Positions 9,192 through 14,970 of a stretch of DNA of 64,000 nt are shown piece after piece. Every line of letters starts with the position of its first letter. Position 1 is the stretch's first letter. Below the pieces are notes generated by a model that saw nothing but the letters and a program-made list of their open reading frames with translations, did not search any database and was not told the origin of the DNA. The translations under genes and the position numbers were made by a program. This DNA comes from Schlesneria sp. Its GTDB lineage: Bacteria; Planctomycetota; Planctomycetia; Planctomycetales; Planctomycetaceae. The DNA lies in assembly GCA_028291515.1 (NCBI GenBank), contig JAQGHU010000106.1:186001-250000 (forward strand), given 5' to 3'.

Positions 9192-9845
9192 TTATTTGAG
9201 TCGGACTTCTGCAAAAAGTTCTAACAGGGCTTCCAGAGGCAGCCCCACGACGTTGCTCAGGCTTCCTTCCACGCGTTCAATGAAGACGCTCCCGGCCCCT
9301 TGCAACCCGTACCCGCCTGCTTTACCGCGAGGCTCGCCCGTCAACAAATACCAATTCAACCAGCGATCAATGTCACTACGAATCGTCACCCGCGTCTCCA
9401 CCAGTTGCTCGGCGAATCGCCCATCCGGCGTGGTGACATAGACCGCCGTCAAAGCCGAATGCGTGCGGCCCGCATAAAAGTGCCTGAACCAGTCGGCCAC
9501 GACTTCGCGCCAATCATCGTTCTCCGGTGGATTCCCCAGCACGACGGGATTCCCATCGCGATCCGTGACCACAACCGTCGTATCGGCCGAGATCAGCAGC
9601 GTGCGTGGCAACTCGTGCAGTTCCGCTTCTTCTGCATTGAGGACGGCGCGAACTTGTTCTGCCTTATGCCGAGCGATCTCCTGCAACCGCCGCTTGATCG
9701 CCGCCAGATCTGTGCAATCACCAAACCCCGCTTCCTCGGACACAGCGGGTGGTCGAACCTCGATCAGCACAGGATGCACAATCTGCTGCAGCAGTTCCAA
9801 CCGCCGCGGAGATCGAGAAGCCATAATATAACGTCGAAATGACAT
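9192..9845 (-). CDS. Maf-family nucleotide pyrophosphatase
   Basis: Hydrolyses non-canonical or bulk nucleoside triphosphates to monophosphates; cytoplasmic. The signature SRSPRRLELL sits at residues 10-19, the catalytic Asp is in LISADTTVVV (about residue 84), and the conserved GKAGGYGLQGAGSVFIERVE block is present. At 217 residues it is slightly longer than typical (190-205) because of an insertion after the Asp motif (TDRDGNPVVLGNPPENDD). The alternative Met at residue 8 (start 9824) would trim a basic leader; neither start has a strong ribosome binding site. Confidence 0.9.
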   Translation of the reverse strand: MSFRRYIMASRSPRRLELLQQIVHPVLIEVRPPAVSEEAGFGDCTDLAAIKRRLQEIARHKAEQVRAVLNAEEAELHELPRTLLISADTTVVVTDRDGNPVVLGNPPENDDWREVVADWFRHFYAGRTHSALTAVYVTTPDGRFAEQLVETRVTIRSDIDRWLNWYLLTGEPRGKAGGYGLQGAGSVFIERVEGSLSNVVGLPLEALLELFAEVRLK

Positions 9846-9901
9846 GCAATAACCTAACCGTTCAAGCTCGAACTCAATGGGTCTTTACGTCTTCCATTTT
9901 T

Positions 9902-9926
9902 CAATTTGCAATTCGCAATTTGCAAT
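9902..9926. repeat. 7-base tandem repeat (CAATTTG)n
   Basis: Three full units, CAATTTG CAATTCG CAATTTG, and a partial fourth (CAAT), in the short spacer between the Maf gene and the oxidoreductase. It is one of several heptamer arrays in the window. Confidence 0.7.
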
Positions 9927-9932
9927 GCTTTC

Positions 9933-11009
9933 TTACACCGGTCGCTTCGGATCCTTCACCAACGGCAAAGTCACCCGCTTCCCCGTCCAGGCCGACTGAT
10001 AAATCGCCAGCACAATTTCCACTGCTTTGCGCCCTTCTTCACCAGTGATCCGCGGTGCCTGTCCCGTTTGGATCGCCTTCATGAAGTCTTTCAATTGTTC
10101 CATGTGCCCGACATAGCTGATCGCCTTCGGGTCGGCCGCGCCGCCTGTTCCACCGGCCTGACGAGCAAATTTTTCGAGGATCGTTTTGTCCTTGGCTTTG
10201 GGCTTTTCAAACTGCCACATCAGCACATTATCCTGTTCGACAATGACCGAACCGCTGGTTCCATGAATCTCCGTCTTCTTCAGGAGTCCGGGCCAGGCAC
10301 TCGTGGAGCATTCCATCGTACCAACCGCCCCATTCTTGAACTTGATCGCGGCCACACCGACATCTTCGACTTCGATTCGTTCGTGAGCCAACGTGGCGGT
10401 CAGAGCACACACTTCCGTGACATCCCCCATCAACCATTGCAGCAGATCGACGTTGTGAATCCCCTGATTCATATAGGCGCCACCGCCATCCAGGGCCCAT
10501 GTCCCGCGCCAGCCACCCTGATCGTAGTACCCTTGCGTGCGCCACCATTTCACATAGGTGTCGCCCAGCGTCAATCTGCCGAAACGACCCTCGTCGATCG
10601 CTTCTTTCAGAGCGATATTGGCCGGGCTAAATCGCGAAGGGAAAATCGGACACAGCAACACGCCGTTCTTGCGACAAGCCTCCAGGATGGCATCACACCG
10701 CTTCAAGGTGATTTCCATCGGCTTCTCGATCACGACATGCTTGCCCGCATTGGCCGCCTTCACAGCCGGCTCCAGATGAGCCCCGCTGGGGGTGCAAACG
10801 ATGACGATCTGCACGTTGTCGTCCGCCAGCATGTCATCCAGGTTGCCATAGACCTTGGTGCCGGGGTTCGCCGCCCCAAACTTGTCCGCCGCGTCCTGGC
10901 GAGAACTGCAGCAGGCCACAAGCTTCGCTCCCTTAATATGCTTGATCGCTTCCGCGTGAAAATTCGCAATCATGCCGCAGCCGACAATGCCGAATCCGGT
11001 AGTGGCCAT
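9933..11009 (-). CDS. Gfo/Idh/MocA-family NAD(P)-dependent oxidoreductase
   Basis: 358 residues. The N-terminal Rossmann fold shows GIVGCGMIANFHAEAI, and the family motif EKPMEIT follows at about residue 95, with its Lys expected at the active site. The C-terminal alpha/beta dimerisation domain is intact (GGWRGTWALDGGGAYMNQG, with the GGG and the H of IHNVD). No Tat signal, so probably cytoplasmic. Substrates of this family are sugars, inositols or sugar acids; the specific one cannot be read. Planctomycetes carry very many paralogues. It is monocistronic with a weak ribosome binding site. Confidence 0.9.
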   Translation of the reverse strand: MATTGFGIVGCGMIANFHAEAIKHIKGAKLVACCSSRQDAADKFGAANPGTKVYGNLDDMLADDNVQIVIVCTPSGAHLEPAVKAANAGKHVVIEKPMEITLKRCDAILEACRKNGVLLCPIFPSRFSPANIALKEAIDEGRFGRLTLGDTYVKWWRTQGYYDQGGWRGTWALDGGGAYMNQGIHNVDLLQWLMGDVTEVCALTATLAHERIEVEDVGVAAIKFKNGAVGTMECSTSAWPGLLKKTEIHGTSGSVIVEQDNVLMWQFEKPKAKDKTILEKFARQAGGTGGAADPKAISYVGHMEQLKDFMKAIQTGQAPRITGEEGRKAVEIVLAIYQSAWTGKRVTLPLVKDPKRPV

Positions 11010-11306
11010 CTCGATCGAGCCTTCGAAAAGTAAACTGAATCACCGTTGCCAATCTCGCCACGAGATTCTAGTGACCGACCAGGCGAAGCGTAACTGAACC
11101 CGTAGGTTATGCTTCAGCATAACTCTTCGATTGAACGTTACGGCACGATCGACGATGCGGTGCTGGGCTTAGAGGTGGCCATCCGCGACTGCGATGTCGT
11201 AACACAGACCGCAATCAACTCCCACCTGACAATCTGGAAGGCCTTGGCGACAAAAGCACGAACTAGATGGGGACGCCCGCCCGTTGTTTTGTTGTATCAT
11301 GCGCCC

Positions 11307-11606
11307 ATGCAGACCTTCTTCCATGGATGGCGACGGAAAGCCGGCGTAGTCACGCTGGTCATGGCATTGGCAACGTTAGGACTGTGGGTGCGTTCCCGAG
11401 TTACGTGCGACTCTTTCGAGATGCACCCGAATGACACATCGATGTTCTCCATAGCACTCAACAAAAGGTCAATCGAATTTAACCATCATTGGGAGGAAGC
11501 TCGTTCGGGAGAATCCAACCTTCGTTCGCCCAAGAATCTGTTTGCATGGAGCAGCTATGCCGCAGACGGCGATGTGCCGATGGACTTGTGGGTACTGCTC
11601 GGCTAA
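11307..11606 (+). CDS. MxTFFHGWRRKAG-family protein, probably lacking its C-terminal segment
   Basis: The frame is open from 11109, but the conserved family start is MQTFFHGWRRKAGV at 11307, followed by a membrane helix VVTLVMALATLGLWVRS. Full-length members I know of end in a second membrane helix of the type LTLLSAYLILWKPRKR. Here the frame stops at 11606 (DLWVLLG) before that segment, and a gene on the opposite strand begins 20 bases on. The missing type of C-terminus appears on its own at 13135 and 13815. The gene may therefore be truncated. Function of the family is unknown. Confidence 0.55.
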   Translation: MQTFFHGWRRKAGVVTLVMALATLGLWVRSRVTCDSFEMHPNDTSMFSIALNKRSIEFNHHWEEARSGESNLRSPKNLFAWSSYAADGDVPMDLWVLLG

Positions 11607-11625
11607 TTTGGACATGGTCCGTAAC

Positions 11626-11928
11626 TCAATTCGGCTCATCAGGCGAATCGGTCGGTCTGTTTTTGTTTAACAAGACGAGAACAGCGACCAACCCAGGTAC
11701 TGGAGAGGATAGGATGCCACATAAGGTCATGAAGATGAATGTCATTCCCGGCATGTGGTGATCCCTGCGTATCTCGTCGATCAACCCCCAAATCGCAGAG
11801 CAGGCGATGGAGGCGGCAGATGCCATCACTAATCCGAAAAAAGGCCGATGGCAGCGACTAATAGCTAGTGCTACCGAAATGCACCATGAAACGACCAGCG
11901 GCATCAGGACCAGTTCGACCAAACTCAT
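11626..11928 (-). CDS. Small membrane protein of unknown function
   Basis: 100 residues with about three predicted membrane helices (VELVLMPLVVSWCISVALAI, FGLVMASAASIACSAIWGLI, MTFIFMTLCGILSS running into PVPGLVAVLVLLN) and a short acidic tail. AGAGGG lies 7 bases before the ATG, supporting translation. It is oriented against the MxTFFHGW gene and tucked between that gene and the transposase remnant. It resembles no family I recognise. Confidence 0.55.
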   Translation of the reverse strand: MSLVELVLMPLVVSWCISVALAISRCHRPFFGLVMASAASIACSAIWGLIDEIRRDHHMPGMTFIFMTLCGILSSPVPGLVAVLVLLNKNRPTDSPDEPN

Positions 11929-11943
11929 AATTTGCCCTCTTAC

Positions 11944-11981
11944 GAAAACAAAACAAGCCCCAGCATATCGCCGGGGCTTGT
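11944..11981 (-). terminator. Rho-independent-type terminator reading leftwards
   Basis: ACAAGCCCC (11953-11961) pairs with GGGGCTTGT (11973-11981). On the minus strand the stem is followed by TTTGTTTTCG. It would stop minus-strand transcripts coming from the transposase remnant, just upstream of the small membrane protein gene. Confidence 0.6.
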
Positions 11982-12004
11982 CGGGTGCGATTCTAATTCA
12001 CGCT

Positions 12005-12030
12005 GCAGTCAGCAGTCAGCAGTCAGCAGT
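12005..12030. repeat. 7-base tandem repeat (GCAGTCA)n at the transposase 3' end
   Basis: Three perfect GCAGTCA units plus GCAGT. They overlap the last codons and stop of the transposase remnant on the opposite strand. Confidence 0.8.
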
Positions 12031-12500
12031 TGCTCCAGCGTCCAGACTTCGCTGGCCAATCCAGCCTTGACCGCTGGCGTCGTCTTCAGCGTCGAGTGCT
12101 TGCGACACCAGTTGTACCAAGCAAAGTATAGGCCAAGCATCGCGTCATGATTGCGAGTCTTCTTGCTGTGGCCGTTCGTCAATCGCGTGAATCGGCGAAG
12201 GGTCATGCGGGTCGTCAGGTTGAATCGTTCCATGCGGCTCGTGCCAATCTCAGCTTCATGAACAGCACCGCAGATCACTTTCTTTTCGACTGCTGTTATA
12301 GACCCCGGTGACTAGCGCACTTGAGCGGATTGACCAGCACCGGATTGGAAGTGCTTGATCATTTGGGCGTAATCGACATTGCCGTGGAACGTGGCAGGGA
12401 TCGTACTGGTGTAGCTGGTGAAGCCGTCCGTGTTGATGACAGGTCGACCGCTGACGCACTTGAACAGCTTGTCAGTGCGCAAGTTGGCCAAATAGAATAG
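12009..12500 (-). pseudogene. IS1-type transposase remnant, 5' truncated and with an in-frame stop
   Basis: Read on the minus strand, one frame gives KLFKCVSGRPVINTDGFTSY and VDYAQMIKHF, then a TAG at 12312-12314. The same frame continues with SPGSITAVEKKVICG, RMERFNLTTRMTLRRFTRL, TNGHSKKTRNHDAMLG and LYFAWYNWCRKHSTLKTTP. These blocks match the DDE domain of IS1-family transposases found in many non-enteric bacteria; the Asp of INTDGF and Glu of RMERFNL would be catalytic. The N-terminal DNA-binding part is absent: homology fades near 12490, where the sequence changes to a fragment of the MxTFFHGW family. No terminal inverted repeats were found. The element is dead unless the TAG is suppressed. 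Confidence 0.75.
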
Positions 12501-12520
12501 CCTTGCCGAACACCCCTCCC

Positions 12521-12619
12521 ATGCACACATTCTTCCACGGCTGGCGACCAAAGGCGGGGGCTGTTGACTTCAGAGGGTCGCAAAGTATTCTCAACGCAAA
12601 TCCTGTTGATGAAATATAA
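12521..12619 (+). pseudogene. N-terminal fragment of an MxTFFHGWRRKAG-family gene
   Basis: ATG at 12521 opens MHTFFHGWRPKAGAV, matching MQTFFHGWRRKAGVV of the copy at 11307 at both protein and DNA level (including the CCC just before the ATG). The similarity ends after about 13-14 codons; the frame then runs through unrelated sequence (DFRGSQSILN) to a TAA at 12619. It sits directly upstream of the lipoprotein gene at 12641. Confidence 0.6.
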
Positions 12620-12640
12620 ACTCGTTTCTGGAACGGTACT

Positions 12641-13132
12641 ATGCGACACCAGACTTTTGCGGCCATCCTGTTCGCTGTAGTCGCTTCCTTAACTGGATGC
12701 GAAAGTGCGAAGGCACCTCCACCTCTACCACCACGGCCACCTGCAAGCCAGCTGGCGACACCCACCACCCCCGATGCGAGCAACATGACGCAGGAGACAG
12801 TCGCGGAAGTGGCGGACGAGCCCGAGATTAAAGTATCTGCCGAACAAATAGCGAAAGATTATTCAACAGAACCTGCCGCCGCAGGCGTCAAGTACACAGG
12901 AAAATTCTTTCGAATCGAAGGCAAGATTCACAAGCTGGAAATTACTAAAGATGGGGTGAGAACCCTCATCCTCGAAGGCCATGGAGGACTAGACATTCAC
13001 TGTATCGTTGGCGCTCAGTCTTGGACTCTATACAAATCGTTGAAAGTCGACCAAAATGTGTCAGTGGTCGGCAAAGTCTATGGCGTCATTAACAACGCCG
13101 TGAGCGTGAGTGCGGAACAGATCGACCGCTAA
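12641..13132 (+). CDS. Lipoprotein with OB-fold (tRNA_anti-like) domain
   Basis: 163 residues. A lipoprotein signal (AAILFAVVASLTGCES, Cys at about residue 20) is followed by a Pro-rich linker PPPLPPRPPASQ. The C-terminal half reads VSAEQIAKDY, YTGKFFRIEGKIHKLE and KSLKVDQNVSVVGKV, the layout of the tRNA_anti-like OB-fold domain seen in bacterial exported proteins. That domain's ligand is unknown in this setting. The gene lies between an N-terminal (12521) and a C-terminal (13135) fragment of the MxTFFHGW family, as if occupying the interior of such a gene. Confidence 0.75.
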   Translation: MRHQTFAAILFAVVASLTGCESAKAPPPLPPRPPASQLATPTTPDASNMTQETVAEVADEPEIKVSAEQIAKDYSTEPAAAGVKYTGKFFRIEGKIHKLEITKDGVRTLILEGHGGLDIHCIVGAQSWTLYKSLKVDQNVSVVGKVYGVINNAVSVSAEQIDR

Positions 13133-13134
13133 GA

Positions 13135-13206
13135 ATCTCCGCCTACCTGATTCTCTGGAAGCCACGGAAGCGGGCGACAGTGCGTGAAATTACTTCTGTT
13201 TGCTGA
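13135..13206 (+). pseudogene. C-terminal fragment of an MxTFFHGW-family gene
   Basis: Beginning 3 bases after the lipoprotein stop, one frame reads ISAYLILWKPRKRATVREIT and ends in TGA at 13204-13206. This corresponds to the conserved last membrane helix and basic tail (LLSAYLILWKPRKR) of the family, and to the fragment at 13815-14027 (LLSAYLIFYKPRTR). No start codon belongs to it. It overlaps the 3' end of the opposite-strand gene at 13190 by 17 bases. Confidence 0.6.
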
Positions 13207-13441
13207 GCCAAAGAGACAAGCGAATCAACGATACCGCTTGAGTGATGAACCCGAGAATTCCAATTGTGGCTCCGAATGCAATGAACAGCCAGTGCGCGTC
13301 AGATCGGAGGCTGTCGACAATGCCGGCAGCAAGAAACGCTGTCCAGGCAACGATGAAGCAAGCATTCCATCGACGTGCAGATCGCCACTCTTTGATGCCC
13401 CAATTGCTGGTGTCAATGTCCTTTCGAGGAAACCCTGGCAT
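13190..13441 (-). CDS. Small two-helix membrane protein, unknown function
   Basis: 83 residues: a polar N-terminus (MPGFPRKDIDTSNWGIKEWR), then two membrane helices (NACFIVAWTAFLAAGIVDSL and HWLFIAFGATIGILGFITQA) and a basic end. Composition and helix spacing look protein-like. GAGG lies about 12 bases upstream, a loose ribosome binding site. No family recognised. Like the gene at 11626, it is a short membrane gene on the minus strand with a stem-loop just upstream. Confidence 0.5.
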   Translation of the reverse strand: MPGFPRKDIDTSNWGIKEWRSARRWNACFIVAWTAFLAAGIVDSLRSDAHWLFIAFGATIGILGFITQAVSLIRLSLWLSKQK

Positions 13442-13473
13442 GAGTGCGCCCCACCTCGGGAACAGCTAAGCGA

Positions 13474-13504
13474 AACAAGCCTCGGATTATTGCCAAGGCT
13501 TGTT
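13474..13504 (-). terminator. Terminator-like stem upstream of the small membrane gene
   Basis: AACAAGCCT (13474-13482) pairs with AGGCTTGTT (13496-13504). Read on the minus strand it is followed by TCGCTTAGCTG, only weakly T-rich. The GGCTTGTTTCGCTTA stretch recurs with one change on the plus strand at 13563-13577. Confidence 0.35.
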
Positions 13505-13613
13505 GGATTATCTCAGGATTGGATTTAATGGGCAAACGTGACCTGTTGGGCAAAGCCTACTGGGGCTTGTTTCGTTTACAGGGCAACCTAAGAATCACGG
13601 CGGAGAGAATCCA

Positions 13614-13814
13614 ATGAATGTCGTCATCGCTTTTGCGGGCTTGGCAGGAGCGACTCCCGAAGAGGCGGCGCGCGCAGAATGGCATCTATGGATGACGCTG
13701 TCGTTGGTTTGGGGATCGATCTTGCTGTCGATCGTGTTTATCGCTTTTGTGACCGTGATCGTCATAAAGAAATGTCGCCAACCACATCCGCCGTTGCCCT
13801 CATGTCCAAATTAG
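13614..13814 (+). CDS. Small single-helix membrane protein, unknown function
   Basis: 66 residues: an acidic lead (ATPEEAARAEWHLW) and one strong membrane helix (LVWGSILLSIVFIAFVTVIV), then a basic, Pro-rich end with two Cys. GGAGAG lies 7 bases before the ATG. The stop TAG (13812) is followed in the same frame by a C-terminal fragment of the MxTFFHGW family, so the 3' boundary coincides with a family remnant. Confidence 0.5.
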   Translation: MNVVIAFAGLAGATPEEAARAEWHLWMTLSLVWGSILLSIVFIAFVTVIVIKKCRQPHPPLPSCPN

Positions 13815-14027
13815 CCGAGCAGTACCGACTTATGGATCGACTGTGGTCAATGGGGGTACCTCGCAATCGAGGCTCCCGGCAGAACGAGTAGCGGCCAAGA
13901 CGCATACTTAAGGGTGCCGTATCTGACCTCGGTGATTGCTTTGACCCTGCTCTCCGCCTACCTGATTTTCTACAAACCGCGAACGCGGGCGTGCCGTCAC
14001 GCCTGCTGCCAGAACAAGACATCTTGA
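13815..14027 (+). pseudogene. C-terminal half of an MxTFFHGW-family gene
   Basis: The frame opens straight after the TAG of the preceding ORF and reads LWIDCGQWGYLAIEAPGRT, then VPYLTSVIALTLLSAYLIFY, KPRTRACRH and a TGA at 14025-14027. The second block is the conserved closing membrane helix and basic tail of the family. There is no start codon or N-terminal MxTFFHGW block attached. The nearest N-terminal blocks are at 11307 and 12521. Confidence 0.6.
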
Positions 14028-14096
14028 CTGGAGTTCACGGAATCACCTAGTTAGCCATTAGCGGATGAAACCTCACTGCACATCTAAGGGTTGATC

Positions 14097-14717
14097 ATGG
14101 CACTCCTGCACGTTGTTGTTTGCCTGGCCCTCTTGGGCAATGACGCCGACGACGTTCTCAATCAAGCGAAGCAGATTCGTCAAAAACGGATTGACCAATA
14201 CTCCACCAGGATGGAAAAGCAGGTCGCCTGTCACCTCACCCCCGCGGGTATCAAAGTGTATACCCCGAACCGACCCGTCGAGGATAAAGACCTCTTTGAC
14301 CGTGTCCTGCCTGCCAATGAACTCGCAGTCTTGTGCGACGCTCTGGACCAGACCACCGTGGACGGCAAGCCAACTTGGAAATTCATTGGTAACGTGTGTC
14401 TGCACGCTACCAGGGTGAGTATCTTCTGCCATGAACTGACAGTGACTCAGGATAAAGAGCTCTTAGTCATGGACATTTCAGGAGGTCGAGAATTCGATCC
14501 GCTGTCGCCTCCACCGGCCCTTCCTGAATTGTCAGCGCCCGATGGGAACGCGTTCATCGTTACGGAGCGAAAGGCAGACAAGCCATTCGAATTTGAGGGC
14601 TGCATCGCCTTTCGCGCTGGTCAACTCAAACAAAAATTGGACACCGGTGCCTACAGTGTCATCGTGAAGACCCCAACTGTCTCGGCTCCGCCTTCAACGC
14701 GCAATCGAAAGATCTAA
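14097..14717 (+). CDS. Hypothetical protein
   Basis: 206 residues from ATG 14097, chosen over an upstream TTG because AAGGG sits 7 bases before it. A short hydrophobic N-terminus (MALLHVVVCLALLG) may be a signal peptide. The rest is mixed alpha/beta with no motif I recognise (VYTPNRPVEDKDLFDRVLPA, KADKPFEFEGCIAF). Five Cys are dispersed. It follows the accessory patch on the same strand but with no evident functional link. Confidence 0.5.
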   Translation: MALLHVVVCLALLGNDADDVLNQAKQIRQKRIDQYSTRMEKQVACHLTPAGIKVYTPNRPVEDKDLFDRVLPANELAVLCDALDQTTVDGKPTWKFIGNVCLHATRVSIFCHELTVTQDKELLVMDISGGREFDPLSPPPALPELSAPDGNAFIVTERKADKPFEFEGCIAFRAGQLKQKLDTGAYSVIVKTPTVSAPPSTRNRKI

Positions 14718-14790
14718 ACGATCGGCGCTCTGATTGAAGGTCGATCTGGGTTCTAAATAAGTCCACAACCGAACCGGAGTGATCGTCTTC

Positions 14791-14818
14791 TGGGAGGGCG
14801 AGGCTCCTGCCGAGCCGC
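14791..14818. repeat. Dispersed GGGAGGGCGAGGCTCCTGCC-type repeat
   Basis: TGGGAGGGCGAGGCTCCTGC followed by CGAGCCGC; translated it reads WEGEAPAEP. I recall this motif as a high-copy intergenic repeat in planctomycete and some other genomes. Only one copy is in this window, so its status rests on that recollection. Confidence 0.45.
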
Positions 14819-14970
14819 TAAGTCTCGTTGCGTTCGATCAACAAAGGAACGAATCTGTTGTTGCTCTGGATCTATTTAGACGTGTCCTCCTTGATGACTT
14901 CGCCGTTGTCACAGATTCCGGCTTTTTCTGCCAAATCTGTCAGTTTTTCGCCGTTGTCGCGATCGGCAAC

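Noticed and set aside
9906-11033. 375-codon open frame on the plus strand
   Set aside because: Antisense shadow of the Gfo/Idh/MocA gene, which has complete family motifs; no ribosome binding site.
13502-13551. Integron attC-like core sites (GTTGGAT at 13502, GTTGGGC at 13545)
   Set aside because: No matching RYYYAAC partners at attC spacing, sites do not follow each gene, and small genes are on both strands, so a cassette array of the integron type is not supported.
13190-13814. Toxin-antitoxin pair of small membrane proteins
   Set aside because: The two ORFs are divergent, on opposite strands, with no known toxin features and no antitoxin-like DNA-binding protein.
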